Source: Streptomyces sp. col6
GTDB lineage: Bacteria > Actinomycetota > Actinomycetes > Streptomycetales > Streptomycetaceae
Assembly: GCF_008042035.1 (NCBI RefSeq)
Contig: NZ_RDBL01000027.1
Span: 161,440 to 225,439 of the forward strand
DNA: 64,000 nucleotides
Reading direction: 5' to 3'
Shown here one piece after another: positions 33,867 through 43,154 of the stretch. The notes under the pieces are model-generated. The model was not told the DNA's origin. It saw nothing but the letters and a program-made list of their open reading frames with translations, and did no database searches. The position numbers and the translations under genes are program-made. The number at the start of each line of letters is the position of its first letter. Position 1 is the stretch's first letter.

Positions 33867-35024
33867 TCATGAGTGTCGGTGATAAGCCTTGTTGGCGATG
33901 CGCCAACTGCCGTCAGCGCGAATCAGCAGGAAGATGTCGGTGAAGGTGTCCGCGCCGTGCTGGAGCGTCATGGTGGCGGTCGCGATGGCGCCGTGGACGT
34001 CGACGGTGTCGATCCGGCGAGAGCGGGTGGGTTCGTCCGGGGCCGGCTGGCCGTGGAAGAGAGCGCAGTATTCGTCCAGAGGCCACGAGACGAAAGCGCC
34101 GCCCCGGATTCCCTCGATGTGGGCTGTGGGCAGGAACGCGTCGCGGAAGTGCGTGGGCTCGCCGGTGGCGTGCCCACGAATATAGGCGCGGAGCGGGTCA
34201 AGAACGGCGTCCGACACAGCTGGGACCGTGGCGGCCATGGCAATGTCGGACTCGGGGGCGGCAGGGGTGTCAGCCAGACCGGCGGCGCTGCGCAGAGGCG
34301 TGTTCGACGCGTCGGCCAGCAGAGCCATGTCCTTGGCCAGCGCACCAATCGTGAAGTCGGCAGTGCCGACGGGTGGCTTGCCATCAAGGAAAGGGCGTTT
34401 GCGGGCCACGAGCCCTCCGAGCTGGCCGAGTTCGAGGACATCCAGCACCGAAGTGCGCGGCACGCCGAGGGAGTCTGCCTGCCGAAGTGAGTCGCGCAGT
34501 GCGAGGACAGCACCGGCGAGGCTGTTGTTGGCGATCAACTTGAGCGCGGCGGCGGTGGAGGCGTCGTCGACGCGCCGCACGGTGCCGAGGGATTCCAGAA
34601 CCGGTCTTGCTCGATCGAGCGCGTCTTGGTCGGCGGCGGCGAGAATCTGCAGTGTGCCCGCAGTGGCAGCCGGCACGGAACCGAGCACGGGGGCGTGGAC
34701 ATAGGACGGGCCGAATTGCCGGGCCAGATTCGTCGCCTCGGCAGGGGCGATGGTGCTGGTGTTCAGCACCATCGTGTCCGGTCGCAGCGAGTCACGGACG
34801 TCGTCGAGGACCTGCTGGCAGGCCGGACCGTCGAACAACGCCAGGAGCACGAGATCGGCCCCAGCCACTGCCTCATGCGGATCGCCGATCGTCTTGAAGG
34901 CGCCCGATGTGAGCCGTGAGCGTGTCCAGCCCACGACGTCCCGGCTCTGGGCAGTGAGTCGAGTCGCGATCGCGCGACCCATGCGCCCCAAGCCGAGGAC
35001 GGCGATCGTGTGTGGTGTGGTCAT
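33867..35024 (-). CDS. HIBADH-type dehydrogenase fused to an NTF2-like domain
   Basis: In this 385-residue protein, residues 1-260 are a 3-hydroxyisobutyrate/6-phosphogluconate dehydrogenase: the NADP loop GLGRMG (11-16), VLNTSTIAPAEA, and Lys162 in LKLIANNSLAG. The remaining part (DPLRAYIRGHATGEPTHFRD, HIEGIRGGAFVSWPLDEY, TDIFLLIRADGSWRIANKAY) matches Lumazine_bd_2, an NTF2-like domain. The usual C-terminal helical domain is shortened at the fusion. I chose ATG 35024 because the Rossmann motif begins close to it. A LysR gene is divergent upstream, with about 95 bp between the starts. Confidence 0.8.
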   Translation of the reverse strand: MTTPHTIAVLGLGRMGRAIATRLTAQSRDVVGWTRSRLTSGAFKTIGDPHEAVAGADLVLLALFDGPACQQVLDDVRDSLRPDTMVLNTSTIAPAEATNLARQFGPSYVHAPVLGSVPAATAGTLQILAAADQDALDRARPVLESLGTVRRVDDASTAAALKLIANNSLAGAVLALRDSLRQADSLGVPRTSVLDVLELGQLGGLVARKRPFLDGKPPVGTADFTIGALAKDMALLADASNTPLRSAAGLADTPAAPESDIAMAATVPAVSDAVLDPLRAYIRGHATGEPTHFRDAFLPTAHIEGIRGGAFVSWPLDEYCALFHGQPAPDEPTRSRRIDTVDVHGAIATATMTLQHGADTFTDIFLLIRADGSWRIANKAYHRHS

Positions 35025-35082
35025 GCACGCCACTGTGGTGCACCAGGAAGGCTGCGACAAGCGCATATTGTGCAGGTCAGCC

Positions 35083-35097
35083 ATGCGGAAGGCGCAT
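35083..35097. promoter_or_regulatory. Possible LysR-type operator
   Basis: The dyad ATGCG-GAAGG-CGCAT has 5-bp perfect arms and lies in the 95-bp gap between the divergent HIBADH fusion and LysR genes. It has the size and place expected of a LysR-box half. The call is based on position and symmetry only. Confidence 0.35.
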
Positions 35098-35119
35098 GCC
35101 AGGCGGGCATACTGGCGCC

Positions 35120-36100
35120 ATGGAACTGATGGTGTGGCGCACCTTCGTGACCGTGTGCCGACTCGGGTCATTGTCGGCTGCGGCCGCTGAGCTCAAGCAC
35201 ACGCAGTCGGCAGTCTCACGGCAGATCGCAGGGCTGGAGCGGCAGCTCGGCGTGCCTCTGGTTGAACGCCATGCGCGCGGTGTGTGTCCTACGCCTGCCG
35301 GCGAAGTGTTCCGGCGCCACGCGGTAGCCACGCTCAACGAGGCCGACCGCGCTGTTCGTGCCGTACGAGAGGTTCGTGACGGGGCGTGCAATCGGCCGCT
35401 TGCTGTTGGCGCGACACCGTCTCTGGCTGCAGGGATCGTTCCCGAGGCCATCCGTGGGCTGCTCGAGCGAGCTGGATCCATCCGGTGGAACCTGCTGCCG
35501 GATCTGAGCGCGCAACTGCACAACCGCGTGATCGCCGGCGATCTCGACATTGCTGTTGTCACCGATGCACCGCCGGGGCTGCCCCATGACCACCGGGTCG
35601 AACGCCGGTTCCTCGGGCTGGACGGCATGGTTGTCGCTCTGCCGGTCGGCCACCCGCAGGCCGGGTGCGGCCCGGTGCACATCCGGACGCTGGCCGGCCA
35701 GATCTGGGTCGAGGACAACGACGGCTCGGCGGCGCTCCTGCGCCAACACGCCGCCCGTGCCGGAGTCAGCGCCCGCATCGACCTCACCGCAGCCGATCTG
35801 GCCGGCAAAATGGCCTTGGTCGCGACCGGTCATGCCATCGCGCTAATACCCGGTGTACTGAGGGGCGCGCTCCGGACCGGCATCACCACCATGCCTCTCG
35901 TCGATCCTCCAACTCGTGGCATCTACGCGATCACACCACGCCGTGCCCCCCACCCCTCCGCAGTGCCCTTGCTCGACCAGCTCGCCACGTCCTTCGCCTC
36001 GGTCCGTCCTTTCCTGACTCCTCAGCAACCGCTGGAAAGGGACGACCATGCCGCCGCGTCGGCATTTCACAACAGCGTCACGGAAACGCCCCGAGTATGA
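35120..36100 (+). CDS. LysR-family transcriptional regulator
   Basis: This 326-residue protein has an N-terminal winged HTH (MVWRTFVTVCRLGSLSAAAA, then ELKHTQSAVSRQIAGLERQL). A periplasmic-binding-like domain follows, with ERRFLGLDGMVVALPVGHP and the end LLDQLATSFASVRPFL. Sequence and length are normal for LysR proteins. It is divergent from the HIBADH-NTF2 gene and probably controls it. The ATG at 35120 is the start by HTH position. Confidence 0.85.
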   Translation: MELMVWRTFVTVCRLGSLSAAAAELKHTQSAVSRQIAGLERQLGVPLVERHARGVCPTPAGEVFRRHAVATLNEADRAVRAVREVRDGACNRPLAVGATPSLAAGIVPEAIRGLLERAGSIRWNLLPDLSAQLHNRVIAGDLDIAVVTDAPPGLPHDHRVERRFLGLDGMVVALPVGHPQAGCGPVHIRTLAGQIWVEDNDGSAALLRQHAARAGVSARIDLTAADLAGKMALVATGHAIALIPGVLRGALRTGITTMPLVDPPTRGIYAITPRRAPHPSAVPLLDQLATSFASVRPFLTPQQPLERDDHAAASAFHNSVTETPRV

Positions 36101-36149
36101 GGCCCTTGCGCCAGGAGCACGTCTCCCGCCCAGTACCTCTCTCCGTGCG

Positions 36150-36240
36150 CGGACGTGCTGGAGGGTGGCGGTAGCAAGACGCCACCCTCTGCCTCGCCGG
36201 ACTCCACATCGCAGCCATCTTCATATGGCCGGCGAGATGA
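36150..36240 (+). mobile_element. IS5-family transposase C-terminal scrap
   Basis: The plus strand reads RVAVARR and in the next frame ATLCLAGLHIAAIFIWPAR followed by a stop, which matches the end of IS427-type transposases (VATRY.K.A..YLAGLHIAAIFIW.AR). About 30 codons remain and no IS end is visible. The rest up to 36471 shows no gene. Confidence 0.45.
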
Positions 36241-36471
36241 TCCGAAAAAACGGCATAGATCCCGCTCACTCGCGACACGTTCCAGCGACTGTGCGCGGCG
36301 TCGGCCGACGGGCTTGCGCGCGATGCAGCCCACGAGCTCCGCTGGAGCGCTTGGCGCCGCCGTCATCAGAGGCCCAGGCCAGTCACCACCGCCGACCATC
36401 CTCGTTGCACATGAGACCGCGATCTGGGCGGGGGAACGGGCGGGCAGCGCAAGTACGGTGATGGGCCTTGC

Positions 36472-37056
36472 TCAGACGCCGGGCCCTTGAGTTCGACTGT
36501 CTGCGGCGGTGTTGTCGGTATCGGTCGGCGGCACTTCGACGGGGAAGAGGATCGGGCTGATCAGGTACTGCGTGCGGCCGGGTGATGGCTCATTGGCCAG
36601 GCCAGGGGCGATTGCCCGTCGCATCCCGTCGATGATGTTGTGCAGTTCATCAGCATTGAGCCAGATGGCGTGCTGTCTGTAGCCAACGAGGTCGGCTACC
36701 GGGTCGGCCGTGTCGCGGCCGAGGTATGCGGTGAATTCGGCGGTCAGGACCGCCATAGCGGCAGCGAAGGCGCTGCGGTGGTCCTTGAGCGAGAGGGCAT
36801 TGGCCGTTGCCGGGTCGATTCCCGCGCGCTCGCGGCGCAGACGGTAGTGGCGCTCTACCGCGCCGCGCACGCGCCGTTCCTGGGCGACTTCCAGGACCCC
36901 GCCGGCCGTGAGTAGGTCGACGTGGCGGTAGACCGTGGCCTTGGAGACGTCCCGGATCCGGTCGCACAGGTCGGCTGTGGTCAGTTCCCTGCCGCCGCGC
37001 ATCGCATGAACCACTCGCAACCGCACGGGGTGCGCCAAGAGTTCGAAGGCATCCAT
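36472..37056 (-). CDS. ArsR-like winged-helix regulator
   Basis: This 194-residue protein begins MDAFELLAHPVRLRVVHAMR, the opening of ArsR-like winged HTH proteins. It continues with LTTADLCDRIRDVSKATVYR HVDLL, which is the recognition helix and wing. The second half is helical and contains WLNADELHNIIDGM. No metal-binding cysteines are present. It is divergent from the alpha/beta hydrolase at 37115 across 58 bp and so is probably its repressor. Confidence 0.8.
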   Translation of the reverse strand: MDAFELLAHPVRLRVVHAMRGGRELTTADLCDRIRDVSKATVYRHVDLLTAGGVLEVAQERRVRGAVERHYRLRRERAGIDPATANALSLKDHRSAFAAAMAVLTAEFTAYLGRDTADPVADLVGYRQHAIWLNADELHNIIDGMRRAIAPGLANEPSPGRTQYLISPILFPVEVPPTDTDNTAADSRTQGPGV

Positions 37057-37114
37057 CCCGCAATGATCTCACGTCATGCTACCGTTCGCATAAGTTGAGA
37101 AAGGTTGTGATGGG

Positions 37115-38101
37115 ATGCCCGAGAAGGCAGCGACGGAGCCTATGACCGGCTCAGAACTCGCGTGGACGCCACCGCCGTATGCCGAGCTTGGCAGCTTCAG
37201 CGAGCACGAAGTCACCGTCGGAGACGGTCCACTCGCCGTGCCCGGCACGATGAGTGTCCCCAGCAGGCAGGGGCCCGGCCCCGGCGTGGTCCTTCTCGCC
37301 GGTGGTGGACCGTTCGACCGCGACGAGACCAGCGGGCCGAACAAACCGCTCAAGGATTTGGCCTGGGGGCTCGTCAGTCGCGGGACGACCGTGCTGCGCT
37401 TCGACAAGGCGACGTATGTGCACCGCGATGTGGCCGCTGTATCGGACCTGACGATGACGCAAGAATACGTGCCGCATGCCGTCGACGCGGTCGATCTGCT
37501 CCGCACCCACGCCTCGGTTGACCCCGAGCGGGTCTACGTCCTCGGCCACAGCATGGGCGGCAAGGTCGCCCCCGCCGTCGCCGTCGCCGCCCCCACCGTG
37601 GCGGGCCTGGTGATCATGGCCGGTGACACGCAGCCAATGCACCACGCCGCTGTCCGCGTCGTCAGCTACCTCGCCACAGTACTTCCCGACCAGATCCCAC
37701 CTGCGGTCATCGAGACCTTCCAACGGCAGGCCGCCCTGGTCGACAGTGCGGAACTCACGCCGTCAACCCCAGCAGCCGATCTCCCCTTCGGCCTGTCGGC
37801 GCCCTACTGGCTCGAACTACGTGACTACGACCCGGTCACGATCGCCGCCGAACTGGACAAGCCGATGCTTATCCTCCAAGGAGGCCGTGACTACCAGGTC
37901 ACCATCGACCATGACCTGGTGCAATGGCGAACCGGCCTGGCCGGCCACCCACAAGCTGATCTACGTGTCTACGAAGCCGACAACCACCTCTTCTTCCCCG
38001 GCACAGGGCCATCCACCCCCGCCGATTACAGCACCCCACAGCATGTCGACCCCGACGTCATCTCCGACATCGCCCATTGGCTCAGCCACCACCACAAATG
38101 A
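37115..38101 (+). CDS. Alpha/beta hydrolase
   Basis: This 328-residue protein has GVVLLAGGGPFDRDETSGPN near the N-terminus, the nucleophile elbow LGHSMGGKVAP with Ser146, Asp in LQGGRDYQVT and His in ADNHLFFPG. This is the alpha/beta hydrolase group with a long N-terminal strand pair (dienelactone-like). The substrate is unknown. The start ATG 37115 is 58 bp from the divergent ArsR-like gene. There is no signal peptide. Confidence 0.82.
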   Translation: MPEKAATEPMTGSELAWTPPPYAELGSFSEHEVTVGDGPLAVPGTMSVPSRQGPGPGVVLLAGGGPFDRDETSGPNKPLKDLAWGLVSRGTTVLRFDKATYVHRDVAAVSDLTMTQEYVPHAVDAVDLLRTHASVDPERVYVLGHSMGGKVAPAVAVAAPTVAGLVIMAGDTQPMHHAAVRVVSYLATVLPDQIPPAVIETFQRQAALVDSAELTPSTPAADLPFGLSAPYWLELRDYDPVTIAAELDKPMLILQGGRDYQVTIDHDLVQWRTGLAGHPQADLRVYEADNHLFFPGTGPSTPADYSTPQHVDPDVISDIAHWLSHHHK

Positions 38102-38302
38102 GCGTCCGCGCCACTCGCGCGGCTACGACAGATTTCCCTTCGGCCGGGGCCGACGGCAACGATCTCGCACGCCGTCGACCGCGATCGTTGACATCTCACC
38201 GCCGAGACCGCTGGCGATCTCGCTCTGCGCGCCATAGGACAGCCCGACTTGTACAGTTCACCGGTGGTGGAGATCGAGTCGAGCCAGCGCGTCAGCTGAC
38301 CA

Positions 38303-39181
38303 TCAGGTCTCGTCAGCGACGGTCTGGGCCAGGGCGCGCAGCCCGGCGGAACGGTTGTCTGTCCGCCACATCAGCGCGTACTCGACCGGATCGGCATCTT
38401 CGAACGGGACATAGGCGAGGCCGGAACGCGCCTGGTAGGGCTCCGATCGGAGAGGTGCGACGGTGCCGCCTCTGCCCGCCGCGACGAGCAGGAGCACGCC
38501 CTGCCAGCCGCCCGCGGTCGGGCCATGCTCGACCGGCAGCCCCAGGGGGGTGCTGCAAGGGAACAGCCGGTCCCCCCACAACTGGGCCATCCCCGAGGCG
38601 GTGACAAGGGGCAGGAGGGCCAGGTCCTCGAGGGACACGGTTTCCCGCCGTGCCAGGGCGTGCGAGGCGGGCACTACGAGCGCCAGGCGTTCACGGGAGA
38701 GAACCGGTCCCACGGTGATGCCGGCCAGGTCGACGGGCGGCACCGCGACCGCTACGTCGATCTGCCGCTCCCACAAAGCCGTGACGACGAGGTGGTAGGC
38801 GACCTCGTGGGGCTCGACGGTGCAGCGCGGATACCGGGCAAGGAGGGTCTCGGCGGACCTCAGGACGAGTTCCCCGGACCACGGGGCGGTGAAGCCGATA
38901 CGGAGCACGTCACCGAGGCTCCCGTAGGCCGCCCTCGCGTCGGCCACGGCACGCAGCGTCCGCTGATGGGCAGGGGCCAGGTCGTCCCGGAACTGCCGGC
39001 CAACCGGCGTCAGACTGACATGACGGCTGCTGCGCTCGAACAGCGCGCCACCGATCCGTCGCTCCAGCGCCTTGATCGTCTGGCTGACCCGGCCGGGAGT
39101 GATTCCCAGGCGCTCGGCAGTGCGTGCGAAGTGCAGCTCATCGGCCAGGGCGAGGAAGGTCTCGATCTCGTACCGCTCCAC
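38303..39181 (-). CDS. LysR-family transcriptional regulator
   Basis: This 292-residue protein has the winged HTH IETFLALADELHFARTAERL then GITPGRVSQTIKALERRIGG. The effector-binding region contains LRIGFTAPWSGELV and ends VEYALMWRTDN. The GTG at 39181 is preferred because AGAGGGG lies 5-11 bases upstream; an ATG five codons earlier lacks such a site. A second, degraded LysR gene lies at about 39600-39970 on the same strand, so the region may hold paired regulators. No clear target is adjacent on the other side. Confidence 0.82.
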   Translation of the reverse strand: MERYEIETFLALADELHFARTAERLGITPGRVSQTIKALERRIGGALFERSSRHVSLTPVGRQFRDDLAPAHQRTLRAVADARAAYGSLGDVLRIGFTAPWSGELVLRSAETLLARYPRCTVEPHEVAYHLVVTALWERQIDVAVAVPPVDLAGITVGPVLSRERLALVVPASHALARRETVSLEDLALLPLVTASGMAQLWGDRLFPCSTPLGLPVEHGPTAGGWQGVLLLVAAGRGGTVAPLRSEPYQARSGLAYVPFEDADPVEYALMWRTDNRSAGLRALAQTVADET

Positions 39182-39434
39182 ACAGGCCCCTCTCATCGGC
39201 GCGGACTGCGTCGTCGCCTTCCGGCTCGCTGTCGCGCCACCTCCTGACGGAGGCTACCGGCACCCCCGGCAGCGACGCGCCTGGGTCAGCGCATCGGGCC
39301 GCCCCGTACTGCGGGGGGCGCTGGGCGACTCGTGCCACCAGCCGCTCCGCGGACGCGGTGCTCCACTCCGGCACCGCTACCGTTCACAACGGCTGGCCTA
39401 CTGGGCCGGTGAGATAGGTCTGGGCGTGTCGCAA

Positions 39435-39548
39435 CTACCGTCGGCGTCGAATGTACCAACCGGCCACCAGCACGATGAGGATGGCAACCACAAAGGCCCA
39501 TATGGTCGTTGCGCCGTGGTACGAGCGGTAGGCAATCAGAGCAAGCAT
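39435..39548 (-). CDS. Small single-TM protein, 37 residues
   Basis: This is a 37-residue frame starting ATG 39548: MLALIAYRSYHGATTIWAFV then a hydrophobic helix VAILIVLVAGW, ending YIRRRR. One transmembrane helix (about 17-33) and a positive C-terminal end are typical of real small membrane proteins. The upstream bases do not show a strong ribosome site. It lies between two LysR genes. Confidence 0.35.
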   Translation of the reverse strand: MLALIAYRSYHGATTIWAFVVAILIVLVAGWYIRRRR

Positions 39549-39599
39549 GTTCAAGCGGGTACCCCAGGCGTACGACTTCAGCCGGCGCGCGTCGCCTAC

Positions 39600-39970
39600 C
39601 CCGGTGCCTGGGCTGAGCGCTGCAAGGGGAACGGATCACGGGGGTGCTCTGAGGGGCGTACTCGCGGACGAATGCAGCAAATGCCAGCACTTCTGGCACC
39701 TCGGCTTCGGTGAGCCAGACCAGCGCCCATTCGGTTGTGGGCGCGTGTGGCATGGACAGGAACCGTACGCCGGGATGTGTGTAGTAGCGCAGCACGTGAG
39801 CGTTGAGCGGTAATCCCTGGTGACCACGGGGGTCCGGCGTGGCCAAGCCGATACCGGACAGCGTTCCTGATGGGTCCACCGCTTCCACCTGTCCGGAAGC
39901 GCGGTGAACCGTCTTGCGCCACGGTCCGCCCGGAACCTCCCACGGCAGCCGTGCGGCCGTTTTGCTCGGA
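39600..39970 (-). pseudogene. LysR regulator C-terminal fragment
   Basis: The minus strand reads HPGVRFLSMPHAPTTEWALV WLTEAEVPEVLAFAAFVREY, which is the last part of a LysR effector domain (P.I....L...P..EWALVWR....P.V.A.A..VR). The N-terminal HTH and most of the effector domain are missing. It ends close to the divergent hydrolase at 40076, probably its former regulator. Confidence 0.55.
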
Positions 39971-40075
39971 GGTTTAGTCCAGCTCAACCTCCTTTTACAC
40001 ATGCGGTGTTGTTCCCATGGGCTCTCGGGTGCCAGCGTGGAGGCATTCCATCTCCCCCTCTCACAGGAGTGACAC

Positions 40076-40965
40076 GTGCCTGTACGTGAACAGGTGAGCT
40101 TCGTCGGCGCCAAGGGCAAGCTCGCAGGCAATCTCTATCTGCCCGACGCCGATGCGGCCGCAGCGGCAGCAGGCGTGCTGGTCGCCGGTACCTGGACCTC
40201 GGTCAAGGAACAGATGGCCGACCGCTACGCACAGGAGCTGGCCGCGCGCGGCTACGCGGCGCTCTCCTTCGACTTCAGCGGCTACGGCGAGTCCGAGGGC
40301 CAGCCACGTGACTACGAGTCGCCGGCGGCGAAGGCCGATGATCTGGGCGCTGCGGCCGACTTCCTCGCCGGCCACCCGGCCGTCGCCGACGGGACTCTCG
40401 GCGTGCTCGGTATCTGCGCCGGTGCCATGTACGCGAGCGCCTTCGCCGCGCAGGACACCCGGGTGCGGGCGCTGGCGCTCATCGCTCCGTGGCTGCACGA
40501 CCGCCGTGTCTGCGAGGAGAACTACGGCGGCCCGGAGGGCATCGCGACGAAGAAGGAAGCAGCGGCCGAGGCAAGGCGGCGGTACGAAGAGGCCGGTGAG
40601 GTCACCTATGTGCCGGTGGTCAGCGGCAACATCCCGGAAGCGGCCATGCCCTTCGACATCGACTTCTACCTGAATCCGGAGCGGGGCGGGATTCCGCAGT
40701 GGCCCAACCGGTACGCCGTGATGGCCTGGGCCGAGTGGCTCGACCACGACGCCATCGCCCTCGCCTCGCGTGTGACCGTACCCACGCTGCTCGTGCACAG
40801 TGAGGACGCCGCGATCCCGGACGGCGCCCGCCGCTTCCACGCCGCCTGGCCGGTCCCTCACAGTTCTCGTGGACTCAGGGCACCCAGTTCGACTTCTACG
40901 ACCAGGCACCCCAGGTCCGCCTGGCCGCCGATGCCGCCGCCGAGCACTTCGCCCGCACGCTGTGA
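40076..40965 (+). pseudogene. Alpha/beta hydrolase (YcjY/DLH-like), one-base frameshift near the 3' end
   Basis: MPVREQVSFVGAKGKLAGNL starts a cytoplasmic hydrolase with FDFSGYGESEG and the nucleophile elbow LGICAGAMYA, giving a Cys114 nucleophile as in dienelactone hydrolases. HSEDAAIPDGARRFHAA ends the normal frame. One base is missing near 40848; the true end, FYDQAPQVRLAADAAAEHFA RTL with stop at 40963, is read in another frame. In the unshifted frame the product is chimeric. Only the last 40 residues, with the catalytic His region, are affected. The same 5' sequence is repeated at 58600. Confidence 0.65.
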
Positions 40966-40997
40966 ACAACGCCGCCCGCTCGACCCGCAGAAACAGG

Positions 40998-41468
40998 ATG
41001 ACCACCATGCCCGAAATCGCTGAGTCTCTCGTTGACAAGTACGCCGTAGCCGAGACCTGCACTCGGATGGCTGTTTATGCCGACCGCCGTGAATGGGAGA
41101 AGTTGGACGCGCTCTTCGCCGACAAGGTCGTGCTCGACTACACGAGTCTGAACGGCGGTGAGCCGGTCCACCTCACGCCGAAGGAGATCACCGGGAGCTG
41201 GGCTGCCACACTCTCGGGCTACGACTCCACCCAGCATCTGCTCGCCAACCACCTCGTCGATCTCGACGGTGACCGGGCTGTGTGCACTGCTTCCTTCCAC
41301 GCCACCCACCGTCTGGCAGCGCCCCATGGCGCGTCGCTGTGGACACTCGGCGGTGACTACCGCTGGGGGCTGACCCGCAGCGGAGACCGCTGGCTGATCG
41401 ACGCCGTAGTCATGGCTGCAACCTGGGGCGACGGCAATCAGGGGCTGCCCGCGCGGGTGGCCGGCTGA
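40998..41468 (+). CDS. SnoaL-like/NTF2-fold protein
   Basis: This 156-residue protein has an NTF2-like (SnoaL_4) fold: EIAESLVDKYAVAETCTRMA, YADRREWEKLDALFADKVVL, then STQHLLANHLVDLDGDRAVC and GDYRWGLTRSGDRWLIDAVV. Family members act as ketosteroid isomerase- or polyketide-cyclase-like proteins, or as oxidative enzymes' partners. The start is ATG 40998, or ATG 41007 with slightly better ribosome spacing. Its stop and the next start overlap (TGATG), so it is translationally coupled to the MFS gene. Confidence 0.82.
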   Translation: MTTMPEIAESLVDKYAVAETCTRMAVYADRREWEKLDALFADKVVLDYTSLNGGEPVHLTPKEITGSWAATLSGYDSTQHLLANHLVDLDGDRAVCTASFHATHRLAAPHGASLWTLGGDYRWGLTRSGDRWLIDAVVMAATWGDGNQGLPARVAG

Positions 41469-42862
41469 TGACCACCGGCACACAGTCCGCGACTGCCACT
41501 GCCAGGGGCGGCTCACCCGCCGTACTGGGTGCCGCCCTGTTGGGCTTCTTCCTGATCTCCCTGGACGCGTTGATCGTCACGGTGGCCCTGCCCGACATCG
41601 GGCGCAGCCTCGAAGTCGGGATGTCCGGTCTCCAGTGGGTAGTGGACGGCTACACGCTGATGTTCGCTGCCCTGATGCTGTCCGCGGGCGCACTGTCCGA
41701 CCGTGTCGGGGCGAAGCAGGCGTTCGGCGGAGGCCTGGTCCTCTTCGCGGTGGCCTCCATGGCATGTGGGCTGGCGCCCGGGCTCGCGGTGCTCGTCACG
41801 GCCCGGCTGGTGCAGGGCGCCGCAGCCGCGGTGATGATGCCGGCTTCGCTGGCACTGGTCCGCCAGGGCTACCCGGATCAGGCAGAACGGGCGAGGGCGA
41901 TCGCCGTCTGGACGGTCGGAGGCGCGGTTGCCGTGGCGGCAGGTCCGGTGGTGGGCGGGGCGTTGACCGCGTCCGCCGGCTGGCGGTGGATCTTCTACGT
42001 CAATCTGCCGGCGGCCGTGTTGGCACTGGCTCTCCTCTCTCGGGTCCCCGCGTCCCGGCGGCTGCCGTCGCGACTGGACTGGCTCGGACAGGTGACGGCG
42101 GTCCTGGCGATGGGCGGGCTGACGTACGGCGTGATCGAAGGGGGAGCCGAAGGCTTCGGCCGCGCCGGAGTTGTGGCCTCCCTGGCCATGGCCGCCGCTG
42201 CGGCCATGGGCTTCCTCGTCGCCCAGGCGCGAGGCGCGCACCCGATGCTGCCGCTGCCACTGTTCCGGACCCGCGTGGTGACGGTGTCCCTGGTGGTGGG
42301 CTTCATGCTCAACGCCGCCTACTACGGCGGGGTATTCAACTTCAGCCTCTACCTCCAGCAAGAACGCGGCCAGACTTCCCTGCACGCAGGCCTGATGTTC
42401 ATCCCGATGACAGCACTGGTCGCGATCGTGAACCTGGCCTCCGCCCGACTTGCCGCCCGCTACGGACCTCGCGTCCCCATGGCAGCCGGCCAGCTCATCG
42501 GCGCGGCAGGGCTCCTCTCCCTGCTGATCGTGGGCACGCACACCTCGGTATGGGTCGTCGCCGTGCTGATGGTGCCCGTCGGCCTCGGCGGCGCACTCGC
42601 GGTACCCGCGCTCACCGCCATGCTGCTCGACGCCGTACCCGCCGACCGGGCGGGAACAGCCGGCGCCGTGCTCAACACAGCCCGCCAAGTCGGCGGTGCG
42701 ATCGCCGTGGCTGTCTTCGGCGCCCTGCTGGCCGGAGCGGACTCCTTCCTCACGGGCATGCACTGGAGCATGCTGCTCGCGGCCGCCGGGCTACTCGCCA
42801 CCGCCGGCGCAACGCTGATGCTCCCAAGGGCCCGTCGCGCCAGTGCCCCGGCGGCCGCATGA
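41468..42862 (+). CDS. MFS drug exporter (EmrB/QacA-like)
   Basis: This 464-residue protein has about 14 membrane helices and the DHA2 signatures LDALIVTVALPDIGRSL (motif D1) and WVVDGYTLMFAALMLSAGAL SDRVGAKQ (motif A). Family members pump out antibiotics or amphipathic compounds using the proton gradient. It is coupled to the SnoaL-like gene and follows a hydrolase, so it may export a product or a toxic substrate of them. No TetR or MarR regulator is adjacent. Confidence 0.88.
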   Translation: MTTGTQSATATARGGSPAVLGAALLGFFLISLDALIVTVALPDIGRSLEVGMSGLQWVVDGYTLMFAALMLSAGALSDRVGAKQAFGGGLVLFAVASMACGLAPGLAVLVTARLVQGAAAAVMMPASLALVRQGYPDQAERARAIAVWTVGGAVAVAAGPVVGGALTASAGWRWIFYVNLPAAVLALALLSRVPASRRLPSRLDWLGQVTAVLAMGGLTYGVIEGGAEGFGRAGVVASLAMAAAAAMGFLVAQARGAHPMLPLPLFRTRVVTVSLVVGFMLNAAYYGGVFNFSLYLQQERGQTSLHAGLMFIPMTALVAIVNLASARLAARYGPRVPMAAGQLIGAAGLLSLLIVGTHTSVWVVAVLMVPVGLGGALAVPALTAMLLDAVPADRAGTAGAVLNTARQVGGAIAVAVFGALLAGADSFLTGMHWSMLLAAAGLLATAGATLMLPRARRASAPAAA

Positions 42863-43150
42863 CGACCCGCCGAGCCTCAAGACGACTTCGACGACCTCAC
42901 GACGAAGGCCCTGCAACCTCAACGAAGCGTCGCCGTTCCGCCACATGAGCGTGTACTCAGACATGAAGGCCTTGTTGCGGCGAATTGCATGGGAGGGGAC
43001 GGCTGCGCTCGGGCGGCGGCGCGTCGAACAGCTGCCGAACGCAGCATCGGTGACGCTCGCGGTGTTCCCGGGCAACTACAAGAGCCCCGGCCACCGGCTG
43101 TGTGGCGGCCAACTCACCGTCCTGGCCCGCCTCGGGCGGGGGCTGACGGC
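42863..43150. other. Intergenic, no gene seen
   Basis: Short open frames only. It ends at the CTAG (43151-43154) that forms the left target duplicate of the IS. Confidence 0.35.
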
Positions 43151-43154
43151 CTAG

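Noticed and set aside
40800..41023. Continuation of the hydrolase frame beyond 40848 as a true C-terminus
   Set aside because: Serine/proline/arginine-rich sequence unlike the family, while the expected end is found in the next frame with a stop at 40963.
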